IMG/VR virus record: IMGVR_UViG_3300044641_003383
Location: 1-20,802 of that record
DNA from: a virus
DNA length: 20,802 nucleotides
Direction: 5' to 3' (one strand)
Made by a program: the position numbers and the translations under genes. The notes under the pieces were generated by a model. The model worked only from the letters and a program-made list of their open reading frames with translations, was not told the origin of the DNA and did not search any database. Of the stretch, positions 1 to 6,889 are shown piece by piece. Each line of letters opens with the position of its first letter. Position 1 is the first letter of the stretch.

Positions 1-606
1 CTCCTGCTGGGTGAATGGGATAATTAAATGATCCGTCATTTGTTTGATTTTTGTTTGGTTTGCGTTTGAGTAGTCGTTTACTTTTAACCCCTTAAAATAC
101 TTTAATCTTATATCCACATAATCCTTTGCCCATTTGTAAAAGTTCACATAATCTTTGAACGGACTGAATGAGCTAATGTAAAACTGGTGAAATATCTGGG
201 AGTAGCTTTCCGGCGTAGGCGTGCCGCTCAAATAGATAATCGGTTTGCCTTTACATAATTCTTTCAGCTTTTTAACCCTTTGCGCTGGGCGGGGATATTG
301 AGATAACCCCTGACTTTCATCACAGATCACAATATCAAAAGGCTGCTCGATCTTATGAATATTCTCGTAATTCGTTACAATAATATCCGCTTTCAATCCT
401 AACTGCTTATGATCTTCCAATATGCCGCTAATTACTTTTTTCTTTGTCAGGAATAGAATAACCTCCGCCCCCACCTTTTCAGCGGTTAATAAAGCCGTGA
501 CGGTCTTACCGCAACGTACCTGCATGGCTAAGTAAACCAATCCATATTTGCGGATGATGTCGGCGGCTTTGTCGCTTATTGATATTTGGTAGGGGCGGGG
601 TTGCAT
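1..606 (-). CDS. SF2 DNA helicase, N-terminal part (cut by window edge)
   Basis: ATP-dependent DNA helicase or translocase of superfamily 2, presumably for phage replication or recombination. The 202 residues present are the first RecA-like domain: an RPYQ motif at residues 4-7, a Walker A variant MQVRCGKT at 28-35, an NYEN segment near 79-82, a DEAH-type box CDES at 95-98, and motif III SGTPTP at 127-132. Such motifs are known from SNF2-like and type III restriction-like phage helicases; which subfamily this is cannot be settled without the missing C-terminal half (motifs IV-VI). The ATG at 604-606 starts only one base from the upstream gene's stop, so the two are probably co-transcribed. 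The frame is open to the left edge. Confidence 0.88.
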   Translation of the reverse strand, partial: MQPRPYQISISDKAADIIRKYGLVYLAMQVRCGKTVTALLTAEKVGAEVILFLTKKKVISGILEDHKQLGLKADIIVTNYENIHKIEQPFDIVICDESQGLSQYPRPAQRVKKLKELCKGKPIIYLSGTPTPESYSQIFHQFYISSFSPFKDYVNFYKWAKDYVDIRLKYFKGLKVNDYSNANQTKIKQMTDHLIIPFTQQE

Positions 607-607
607 A

Positions 608-922
608 TTATTCAGGTATTATAAAATCTGATGTAACTTTTTCACCTCTATGTATTATTTCAAAACCCAACCTTTCCATCTCTTCAAGGTTTTTTTGAAA
701 TCTTATTGCTTTTTCTATCAAATATTTTTTTGTATAGTTTTTATTAAAGTCACGTTCAATAAACATTTCAAACAAATATCCTATACTATCGGTGCATCTT
801 TCTATAACGGAAAACCATCCGTATGAATTTTTTTCAATCATGTGTAATCCATAATGATTATGGTGAAATGCACCTTGCTCGGTATTATATTCTAATATAA
901 AATATTTTAAATCTCTTTTCAT
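608..922 (-). CDS. hypothetical protein, 104 aa
   Basis: I do not recognise this family. It is a soluble-looking 104-residue protein rich in aromatic and charged residues, with a predicted helical stretch around residues 60-85 and no cysteine cluster or membrane segment. The ATG at 920-922 is used, and its stop lies one base before the helicase start, as expected in a compact phage operon. Its DNA is more AT-rich than the flanking helicase and SSB-like genes, a common trait of recently acquired accessory genes. Function unknown. Confidence 0.65.
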   Translation of the reverse strand: MKRDLKYFILEYNTEQGAFHHNHYGLHMIEKNSYGWFSVIERCTDSIGYLFEMFIERDFNKNYTKKYLIEKAIRFQKNLEEMERLGFEIIHRGEKVTSDFIIPE

Positions 923-933
923 ATTTTAGTTTT

Positions 934-1254
934 TTATGATATTAAATGTTCTTTTATTCGCAAGGCATTTTTATATGCATCTTCATAATTTTTAAACTCA
1001 TGAAGATAATAAATGTAATGGCAACTGCTGAACCTATTATCAAGTAAAAAAGCAATGCAACTAAAGGAATGAAAAACATAAATTGATTGACAACTTTTAT
1101 GACCACCAGCATCTATTCTTAATAAAAAAACCTTATCCCTTGAATCAATAATTGTATCCATTAAAAAAGCTAATCTTTTCTTCCGATTTTTAAAAATTTT
1201 ACCGGGATTTTCATCGCCTTCATGTAGTTTAAAATAATGTAAAATATGATCCAT
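934..1254 (-). CDS. hypothetical protein, 106 aa
   Basis: Unknown small protein. The open frame reaches 1284 through a GTG codon, but I choose the ATG at 1252-1254 (protein begins MDHILHYF) because the upstream extension is short, A/T-rich and directly abuts a hairpin. The protein has a basic stretch near residues 20-31 (NRKKRLAF), three cysteines and an aromatic C-terminal half; no catalytic motif is visible. It is AT-rich like the next gene downstream, from which it is separated by 11 bases. The two may be an accessory pair inserted between the SSB-like gene and the helicase; that is inference. Confidence 0.6.
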   Translation of the reverse strand: MDHILHYFKLHEGDENPGKIFKNRKKRLAFLMDTIIDSRDKVFLLRIDAGGHKSCQSIYVFHSFSCIAFLLDNRFSSCHYIYYLHEFKNYEDAYKNALRIKEHLIS

Positions 1255-1285
1255 TTGATTTTTTTTAAGTTTGTTAAAAATCACC

Positions 1286-1344
1286 CCCCGCCCTCTTAAA
1301 GATTCCTAACTTACTGACCGTTGTAAGGTTAATAATCAGCGGGG
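1286..1344 (-). terminator. Long imperfect intergenic hairpin, possible terminator of the SSB operon
   Basis: The gap between the SSB-like gene and the next leftward gene holds a long inverted repeat. The outer arms are CCCCGC at 1286-1291 and GCGGGG at 1339-1344. The inner arms are about 1301-1314 and 1323-1337, matching except for two mismatched bases and one bulge, with a loop of about eight bases. On the minus strand the GC-rich arm is followed by a short T tract. This suits a rho-independent terminator, but the stem is longer than usual, so a regulatory RNA or attenuator is also possible. Confidence 0.5.
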
Positions 1345-1362
1345 AGTGAATAAGGTTACAGA

Positions 1363-1899
1363 TTAAAACGGAGCATCCTCCTCGATGGCTGGTTTCTCAG
1401 TTTTAACAATGTTTGTCCAGAACTTCTCAAAGAACTCGAGCTGCTTACTGTTGTCGTAAACATATTGCCCTTTTACCTTTACCTTTTCTAATTCAGGTAG
1501 TTCACCCTGATTGTCCTTTGACCATTTCCACTTGAGCGCCTTGCCGTTCTGATTAACGAAGATCGTGGTTTGCGGTTTGCCGTTGTCGCCCGTTTTGCTG
1601 TTCGCGATCAGCTTCACCTCCTGACTTACGTCAGCATTCGCGATACTGTTCGTTAGCCCGCGGAAGTAGCCTGAGTCGGTGCGCACCTGTACAAGGTACT
1701 TAGTTCCCGCGTCTTCCAAAGTCAAAAGCAGCTTTCTGAATTTACTACCCTGATATTCGTCATCTTCAAAACGAACATCTTTAATAACCCCGCTAACTGA
1801 GTCGAAAAGCTCAATGTCGCCATTGGCGTTTTTGCGGGCAAATTTGCCCTGCTTCATGTTTAGGTAGGTAATCCCTCCCGATGTATTGGATAAGCCCAT
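1363..1899 (-). CDS. Single-stranded DNA-binding-like protein
   Basis: Probably the phage SSB, which coats single-stranded DNA at the fork and recruits partners. The 178-residue protein is beta-rich, as expected of an OB fold, and its C-terminus is acidic and ends EEDAPF, close to the DDIPF-like tip by which SSB proteins bind other replication proteins. The segment YLVQVRTDSGYFRGL and the basic-aromatic run KALKWKW are candidate nucleic-acid-contacting strands. The frame can be extended 60 bases upstream to a TTG at 1957-1959, but that would overlap the preceding gene; the ATG at 1897-1899 leaves a clean 31-base gap. It lies with the nuclease and helicase genes, which supports the role. An unrelated phage OB-fold protein remains possible. 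Confidence 0.62.
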   Translation of the reverse strand: MGLSNTSGGITYLNMKQGKFARKNANGDIELFDSVSGVIKDVRFEDDEYQGSKFRKLLLTLEDAGTKYLVQVRTDSGYFRGLTNSIANADVSQEVKLIANSKTGDNGKPQTTIFVNQNGKALKWKWSKDNQGELPELEKVKVKGQYVYDNSKQLEFFEKFWTNIVKTEKPAIEEDAPF

Positions 1900-1930
1900 A
1901 ATTAAGCCGGGTGACCGTAGCCCGGTGCGG

Positions 1931-2227
1931 TTAAAAGTTTCCTGAGATATTATCCTCAATGATTTGTTTTACTTCAGCTTCAAAGGCATCATAACAAGCG
2001 TCTGAATCAGTAGCGATCATGATCGTATTGTTTTCCCTTATCGTGTAAAGGTGCCGCGCCCACTCGATATTTTTAACCTCTAAAATAGTTTCGCCTTCAT
2101 CAAACTCACGGCTACCCATATACTCATAACTACCAATGCCAGTATTTATGTAGTTACATTCAGCTGTCAACTTTACATTGATAGTATCAAATCCTATCTC
2201 AACTGGGAATATTATGCTTACTTTCAT
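1931..2227 (-). CDS. hypothetical protein, 98 aa
   Basis: A 98-residue acidic protein of unknown family, beginning MKVSIIFPVEIGFDTINVKLTAE. It has alternating beta-type segments and an acidic helical C-terminus (AFEAEVKQIIEDN). The ATG at 2225-2227 lies within the end of the upstream 63-residue gene, a 29-base overlap. It sits between the exonuclease and SSB-like genes, so a recombination or replication accessory role is plausible, but no motif shows it. Confidence 0.68.
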   Translation of the reverse strand: MKVSIIFPVEIGFDTINVKLTAECNYINTGIGSYEYMGSREFDEGETILEVKNIEWARHLYTIRENNTIMIATDSDACYDAFEAEVKQIIEDNISGNF

Positions 2228-2390
2228 TGATAAATTTTTGTATTAGGTTTTCAATATCCTCTGATTTTTTTTGGATCTTTTCTTTAATATCTTCAAAAGT
2301 GGAACCGTATTTAATATCGATCAAAAGGTTTTGTAAAAATGAATTATGCTCGATAATCACTTTTAAAAGATCGTAGGTTTTATTTTCCAT
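2199..2390 (-). CDS. hypothetical small helical protein, 63 aa
   Basis: Short, charged, mostly helical protein (residues 30-55 are Lys/Glu/Ile rich and could form a coiled coil). It starts with ATG at 2388-2390, inside the last codons of the exonuclease gene (11-base overlap), and overlaps the next gene by 29 bases. That tight packing argues that it is translated. Function unknown; a small partner of the neighbouring nuclease would be a guess. Confidence 0.6.
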   Translation of the reverse strand: MENKTYDLLKVIIEHNSFLQNLLIDIKYGSTFEDIKEKIQKKSEDIENLIQKFINESKHNIPS

Positions 2391-3117
2391 ACTTATGAGA
2401 TATTTGATAAGTTAATGATTTTGGTTTGCTCGTTGCGTTCTCTGCCGCCCAAAGGTTATGCGTAGCTTTGAATAACTCCAGCTCCTTATCCGTATCGTCT
2501 TTTGTTATAAGCTGCCAACCGATCCCCTGAATATCTCCTTTCTTACCCTCCGTGCGGGTTTTGGCATTAAGCCATAAGATACCTACTTTGTCCACTGGGT
2601 TGTATCCTTCTTTCTCAGTTAATAGGGAACGATACGCAGCCAATTGCAGCCAATAGGATGGATAGATAGCGTTTGAGGTTTTTATGTCAATCAATATCTT
2701 TTCGCCGTTCATATCAATGATCCTATCAATCGTACCCGCATAGCCTAATTTCTTACTGATAATATTCATCTCAATCGATTCGGTTACAAATTGGAACCGG
2801 TTGCGGAACTCAACATACCTTTCAAACATTGCCCACTCATTGAGCTTGTACTCGATTTGCCCCTGTGGGTTTACTAAATTCACCTCATAACCCGCATCAT
2901 AAAACTCAGTGAGTTTGTGAACGACTGATCCCCGCCGCCCGGCTTCATCTCGGATCTCGTCCGCGTCTTTGCCGTTTTCTTTTAGCCAGTTGTAATAGGC
3001 TGCGCCTTTTGGGTAGCATTCTAAAATAGTTGTTACGGATGGAACGAATCCGCCGTCCTCTGTGGAATAAAAACGGCTGTCGAGGAATGTCAGCTGTTTG
3101 TTGTTGATTTGATACAT
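2380..3117 (-). CDS. RecB/Cas4-like PD-(D/E)XK exonuclease
   Basis: A 245-residue nuclease of the PD-(D/E)XK superfamily, likely a 5'-3' exonuclease for phage recombination or DNA processing. Visible motifs in order: SVTTIL near residues 27-32, GSVVHKL at 63-69 with His67, GYAGTIDRI at 125-133 with metal-binding Asp131, LIDIKTS at 142-148 giving the D-x-K pair Asp144 and Lys146, and the QLAAY motif IV at 158-162. The length and motif spacing suit stand-alone phage nucleases rather than full RecB. It is the first gene of the leftward operon, about 90 bases from the divergent rightward gene. The ATG at 3115-3117 is preceded by a plausible Bacteroidetes-type promoter. Confidence 0.9.
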   Translation of the reverse strand: MYQINNKQLTFLDSRFYSTEDGGFVPSVTTILECYPKGAAYYNWLKENGKDADEIRDEAGRRGSVVHKLTEFYDAGYEVNLVNPQGQIEYKLNEWAMFERYVEFRNRFQFVTESIEMNIISKKLGYAGTIDRIIDMNGEKILIDIKTSNAIYPSYWLQLAAYRSLLTEKEGYNPVDKVGILWLNAKTRTEGKKGDIQGIGWQLITKDDTDKELELFKATHNLWAAENATSKPKSLTYQISHKYGK

Positions 3118-3145
3118 GATAAGCTCGTTTAGTTAAATAATAATG

Positions 3146-3177
3146 CAATATTAAAAAGAATATTTTTAATAAACAAA
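3146..3177 (-). promoter_or_regulatory. Possible leftward promoter for the exonuclease operon
   Basis: On the minus strand a TTTG (3177-3174) is followed after 20 bases by TAATATTG (3153-3146), which fits the Bacteroidetes pattern of a TTTG-type -33 element and a TAnnTTTG -7 element with one mismatch. It lies about 30 bases before the exonuclease ATG, in a region of nearly pure A/T. Chance matches are easy in such sequence, so confidence is limited. Confidence 0.4.
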
Positions 3178-3185
3178 TATTTTTT

Positions 3186-3193
3186 TATCTTTG
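3186..3193 (+). promoter_or_regulatory. Rightward promoter, -7 element TATCTTTG
   Basis: TATCTTTG is a perfect match to the Bacteroidetes -7 consensus TAnnTTTG, 15 bases before the ATG of the 46-residue gene, so transcription would start close to that ATG. No clear TTTG -33 element is seen about 20 bases upstream, where the sequence is A/T only. It would drive the chain of overlapping genes that includes the primase-helicase. With the opposing leftward element it forms a compact divergent control region (3118-3208). Confidence 0.55.
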
Positions 3194-3208
3194 TAAAAAA
3201 TAAATATT

Positions 3209-3349
3209 ATGGACAAAAAGAAACCACGCGGGCGGCAGCCCCTTCCGGAAGGAGAAAAGAAACTAAAAGTTTTATTCTTTATTAAAGAAAAAAATCATGG
3301 CAAATTTATTAAGGAGATCACTCCAATCGTTAAAAAATACTCGTTATGA
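3209..3349 (+). CDS. Small basic protein, 46 aa, AT-hook-like N-terminus
   Basis: A short gene supported by its position: the ATG at 3209 follows a consensus promoter, and the stop TGA at 3347-3349 overlaps the next gene's ATG as ATGA. The protein opens MDKKKPRGRQPLPEGEKKLK. The PRGR core resembles an AT-hook, which binds the minor groove of AT-rich DNA, and the rest (VLFFIKEKNHGKFIKEITPIV) could form a strand plus helix as in tiny ribbon-helix-helix proteins. Small proteins of this composition are common at the head of Bacteroidetes phage or mobile-element operons. Acting as a local DNA-binding regulator is inference. Confidence 0.65.
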   Translation: MDKKKPRGRQPLPEGEKKLKVLFFIKEKNHGKFIKEITPIVKKYSL

Positions 3350-3570
3350 ATTTGATTAATGAAAATGATATTATAATAGATTCAGATACCGGGGAAATGT
3401 TTTTTGATTTAAATAGTTTGCCAAAATCTATTCAATTAAATAAATCTACATTTATAAATAATTGCAGACAATTTATTGAATCGCATTTAGCTTACGTAAA
3501 TACTTATAAAAAATCAAATATTAAAATTCCTTATTTAAATAGATTAATAGAATTAAAAAATTTATTATGA
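3346..3570 (+). CDS. hypothetical protein, 74 aa
   Basis: Unknown 74-residue protein, very AT-rich at DNA level. It has an acidic N-terminus (NENDIIIDSDTGEMFFDL) and a helical, Lys-rich C-terminal half (NTYKKSNIKIPYLNRLIELKNLL). The ATG overlaps the preceding stop and the TGA overlaps the next start, both as ATGA, so it is translationally coupled in a series of early genes. No motif suggests a function. Confidence 0.65.
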   Translation: MNLINENDIIIDSDTGEMFFDLNSLPKSIQLNKSTFINNCRQFIESHLAYVNTYKKSNIKIPYLNRLIELKNLL

Positions 3571-3881
3571 ATTCAATATTAAAACAAAATGTACTTACTT
3601 ATAAAGTGCAAATGACTGGAGAATATTTATACTGCAATAGATTTGAAAATAAAAAAAATGAATATCTTATAGGTAGGTTTGAAAAAGATGACGAATCTTT
3701 TTATTTTTTTGAACACGAAGTAATTCAATCTTTTAAATGCGAATACACAAAAACAATTCTTGAAAGCAGAAAACTTTACTCAAGATATGCGATAGTAAAG
3801 AATGAACTTAATAAGGATATAAAACTATCCAAAAATGTAATGTATAAAATCTCAGGCAATAAAATCGAACCATTAATATGA
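3567..3881 (+). CDS. hypothetical protein, 104 aa
   Basis: Unknown 104-residue protein, AT-rich, mixed alpha/beta composition with many Tyr, Phe and Lys residues; no recognisable motif or membrane segment. It is linked at both ends by ATGA overlaps to the 74-residue gene before it and the primase-helicase gene after it, so all three should be expressed together. Its base composition is lower in GC than the primase that follows, which may mean a separate origin. Confidence 0.65.
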   Translation: MNSILKQNVLTYKVQMTGEYLYCNRFENKKNEYLIGRFEKDDESFYFFEHEVIQSFKCEYTKTILESRKLYSRYAIVKNELNKDIKLSKNVMYKISGNKIEPLI

Positions 3882-6358
3882 ATATTTACGAATACCTTGA
3901 GCAAGGGGAGATTATCGACAAAGCATCCTACATAGCAGCGCAGGAGCTTATCGGTGTGGGGCACCATGTTATCCCACTTGACAAAGGGGAAAAGCGCCCA
4001 ACATCCAATATCAAAAAGATAAATGATATTATAAAGCATCCCATCAATCTGCAAAACGTGCAGTATTATTTTGATAGGGATTGTGATATAGGTATCATGC
4101 TGCAACGTGGCATGGAAGTGATTGATATTGATGAAAAGAACAGTAAAGGCATAACTAAAAAGATACTCAACACGATCGAACAGGGATGGCCGGAACTTTA
4201 CCAAAAATTGGTAATATGTACCACGCCGACCGGCGGCGCGCATATAGAGTATTTTGCAGAAAAGGTAGGCGGTGATCCGGTGCTGGCACGCGTGGAAGCG
4301 TCACCCCACCCGCTTACAGTTATCGAGCGTATTGATGAAACGAATAAGCAATACATTAAGACCGCCCCCTCCGCCGGGTATTTTTACATACAAGGCAATC
4401 CCTGCGAACTGCCAAAGCTCGATATGGAAGAGCGCGGCTGGCTTATGGCCGTAATGAAATCCTACGATCAAACCCCCGTATATGAAGTAAAGAAAAAAGA
4501 TATTGTACGTGAGGATAGCCCGTGGAAAGTATTTAATACGCAAAAGAACTGGCGTTATATCTTAGACGAACTGACGGAAAGAAATTGGAAGATTGTAATG
4601 GAGCTGAATGATCGCGTAGTTGTAAAGCGTCCAGATGCAACCTCCCGCCACTCAGGAAGCATATTTAAAGACAGTAACGTACTTTATTTATTCTCTACAG
4701 GTAGCGAACTGGATGCCGGTAAAGGTTACACGCCTTTTGGTATTTACGCTCACTTTTATCATGATGGCAATATCCACAATGCATCTAAGCAATTAGCATC
4801 CGAAGGCATCGGGATTAACATAACCGATGAAGGGCAGTTCTGGAAAAAAGAACATAAGCGCATAAAAATAAAGTACACTGAACTGGCAGCATGGCTTGAG
4901 TCTATTGGTTATTATTTTTATGATAATCAACTGGTGCAAGTTATCCACAATAAAGTCCGCATTGCAGAAATACCCGACCTTATAAAAGCCTTCCTTAATG
5001 AAGTGGAGCCGGATATTTTAGATGATATGATTGAAAAGGTGCCGGTAATATTTAAGGAAAGCGGTGGTTTAATGCAGGGACTTTTAACAAACCTAACCCG
5101 CGAATTTGTACGCGATACCAAAAATGAAACATGGTTTTTCTTTACCAACTGCGCCGTAAAGGTTACCAATGAATCATGTGAGCCGATCCTTTACAATGAA
5201 ATAAACGGCTTGGTTTGGGAAGAGAATATTATTAAAAGAAGATATGAGCCGACCGAATATAAAGGCTGTGACGCTGAACGGTTTATAAATATTTTAGGAG
5301 GCAATGACGTTGAGCAGCTTAATCAGATAATAGGTTACAACCTAAGCCGATACAAAGATCCGCTTATATCAAAATCTACGGTAATAATGGAAGACGTATC
5401 CGCTGAATCAGAGGGCGAAAGTCAGGGGCGATCCGGTAAGGGTGTACTGGTTAAATTCATAAAGGAGTTTAGAAAGACCAGCTACATAAACGGGAAGACC
5501 ATGAATTTTAGCGATACCTTTTTATGGCAGTCCGTTCAAATGGATACTAATCTAATCTTTATTGATGATGTGGAAAAGTCTTTCAGGTTCACAAAGTTAT
5601 TCAGTCAGATAACTGAAGGGATTGAAATTAACGCAAAGAATAAGGCAAAGATTATCATACCTTATGAAACATCTCCTAAGATCATTATAACCTCAAATTA
5701 TGCCGTTGGTGAGATGGATGAAAGTACATACGACAGGAAATTTGAGTTCCCTGTTGTGAAGCGATTTACTTCAAATTACAAGCCAATTGATGAATTTGGC
5801 AGGGCGTTCTTTATTGATTGGGATGTTGCAGAATGGTGTCGGTTTGACAACTTTATGATTTCATGTGCTCAAAGATATTTAATGTTGGCAGATCGTGGTA
5901 AAATTACGGTAAGGACTTCAAACTCAATAGACCGGAACCTTATCAATGATACCGACAAAGCCTTTGTTGAATGGATGGATGATCAGTTGCAGAATAACTT
6001 TTTTAAGTTCGCTCCGGATATGCTTAAAAACGATCGGGTAATGATCGGGGGCAAATTGGTAACAAACGCAATAAACGTAAAACAATACAAAGAGGCGGCA
6101 CATAATCCAGATTATTACATTGTTGAATCAAAACAGAAGGTACTTGAATTCATACATAAGGAGTGCAATAATAACAAAATAACTCAAACGATGCTTACGA
6201 AATGGATTAAGAAATGGGCGCAGGTTAGGGATGTGGAAGTAGATTTAAGCTATAAAAAAAGCAATGATTCAGGGCGGTTTTATCGGTTTATTTCATGGCC
6301 TGATCAGAAAAATGACATCCCAGAAAGTAATCAAAATTTTACGGAAGATTATTTTTAA
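3878..6358 (+). CDS. Primase-polymerase / SF3 helicase replication protein
   Basis: Bifunctional replication initiator that primes and unwinds DNA. The N-terminal archaeo-eukaryotic primase (AEP/PrimPol) domain shows the catalytic pair in EVIDIDEKNS (Asp83 and Asp85) and the sxH-type motif TPTGGAHIEYF with His122. The central part carries an SF3-type ATPase: Walker A-like GRSGKGVLV near residues 517-525, Walker B LIFIDDVEKS near 558-567, and motif C KIIITSNYAV near 601-610. A C-terminal region of about 130 residues looks like a winged-helix tail. One oddity is that the residue after GK is Gly, not Ser or Thr. The ATG overlaps the upstream stop. At 826 residues it has the length usual for primase-helicase fusions of phages and plasmids. 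Confidence 0.9.
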   Translation: MNIYEYLEQGEIIDKASYIAAQELIGVGHHVIPLDKGEKRPTSNIKKINDIIKHPINLQNVQYYFDRDCDIGIMLQRGMEVIDIDEKNSKGITKKILNTIEQGWPELYQKLVICTTPTGGAHIEYFAEKVGGDPVLARVEASPHPLTVIERIDETNKQYIKTAPSAGYFYIQGNPCELPKLDMEERGWLMAVMKSYDQTPVYEVKKKDIVREDSPWKVFNTQKNWRYILDELTERNWKIVMELNDRVVVKRPDATSRHSGSIFKDSNVLYLFSTGSELDAGKGYTPFGIYAHFYHDGNIHNASKQLASEGIGINITDEGQFWKKEHKRIKIKYTELAAWLESIGYYFYDNQLVQVIHNKVRIAEIPDLIKAFLNEVEPDILDDMIEKVPVIFKESGGLMQGLLTNLTREFVRDTKNETWFFFTNCAVKVTNESCEPILYNEINGLVWEENIIKRRYEPTEYKGCDAERFINILGGNDVEQLNQIIGYNLSRYKDPLISKSTVIMEDVSAESEGESQGRSGKGVLVKFIKEFRKTSYINGKTMNFSDTFLWQSVQMDTNLIFIDDVEKSFRFTKLFSQITEGIEINAKNKAKIIIPYETSPKIIITSNYAVGEMDESTYDRKFEFPVVKRFTSNYKPIDEFGRAFFIDWDVAEWCRFDNFMISCAQRYLMLADRGKITVRTSNSIDRNLINDTDKAFVEWMDDQLQNNFFKFAPDMLKNDRVMIGGKLVTNAINVKQYKEAAHNPDYYIVESKQKVLEFIHKECNNNKITQTMLTKWIKKWAQVRDVEVDLSYKKSNDSGRFYRFISWPDQKNDIPESNQNFTEDYF

Positions 6359-6367
6359 AATGTCGGA

Positions 6368-6646
6368 AGTAGGAAAAATAGGGCAAAAATCGAATGTTGG
6401 AAAAATTGTCATTTCCGATATTCCTAATTTTAAAACTATGCTAAAAAAAGTTAGTAGGAATACCATAAGCATTGATAATCAATGGTGTTATATCTTTATT
6501 CCTATTTTCCTACTTTATTTTACTTATAAAAATAAATAAATAAAAATATATATAATAATAGGGTGCTATATAATATATATATAAGTAGGCAAAAAAATGG
6601 GGGAAAATGGGAAATGAAGCAAAAAATAAGTAAAAGTACTTAGAAA
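6368..6646 (+). other. AT-rich repeat region, candidate replication origin
   Basis: Directly after the primase-helicase stop lies about 280 bases of low-GC DNA with repeated short motifs. AGTAGG occurs at 6368-6373, 6453-6458 and 6584-6589, and inverted as CCTACT at 6509-6514. The first and inverted copies belong to a longer pair: AGTAGGAAAAATAGG (6368-6382) against CCTATTTTCCTACT (6501-6514), complementary except for one extra A. TTTTACTTAT (about 6519-6528) is repeated inverted as ATAAGTAAAA near 6627-6636. Between them (6540-6583) is an almost pure A/T segment. Iterons beside an AT-rich unwinding stretch and an initiator gene are what an origin would look like; a structured RNA or regulatory region is the alternative. 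Confidence 0.4.
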
Positions 6647-6889
6647 ATGGAAAAACAATGCAGAACTTGTATTTTTTGGATGATGGCAGCGGAAAGGACA
6701 AAAAGTCTGGCCGAGGGGGTGCATTACAAAACAATGTTAGGTTATTGCCGTAACCCGGTTGTGATGGATCAGGTTTTTAATGTTAGCAAAGGCGAAGAAA
6801 ATATCCTATTTTTAAACCATAAAAACATTGAGTTTGATGAAAACTTCGGATGCATACACCAAAAACCAAATTCTAACAAGCCTTTTTAA
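6647..6889 (+). CDS. Small four-cysteine protein, probable zinc-binding
   Basis: An 80-residue protein with a CxxCxFW opening (Cys5, Cys8), a GYCRNP motif (Cys34) and a late FGCIHQ motif (Cys69, His71). This arrangement recurs in small phage proteins thought to bind zinc; the function is not known. The ATG at 6647 follows the AT-rich repeat region. Its 3' end overlaps the sigma-like gene by 53 bases in another frame, so the two are probably coupled. Confidence 0.7.
   Translation: MEKQCRTCIFWMMAAERTKSLAEGVHYKTMLGYCRNPVVMDQVFNVSKGEENILFLNHKNIEFDENFGCIHQKPNSNKPF

Noticed and set aside
1900-1959. Extension of the SSB-like gene to a TTG at 1957-1959
   Set aside because: It would overlap the upstream gene by 29 bases with no supporting motif; the ATG at 1897-1899 fits better.
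3776-4243. 155-codon leftward open frame opposite the start of the primase-helicase
   Set aside because: It runs antisense to the well-supported primase domain and has an unnatural composition; a shadow of the real gene.
6360-6539. A 59-codon open frame (ATG at 6360) after the primase-helicase stop, with a hydrophobic C-terminus
   Set aside because: Its sequence is largely made of the AGTAGG repeats and A/T runs, and no protein pattern is visible. The repeat-region reading explains it better, though translation cannot be excluded.
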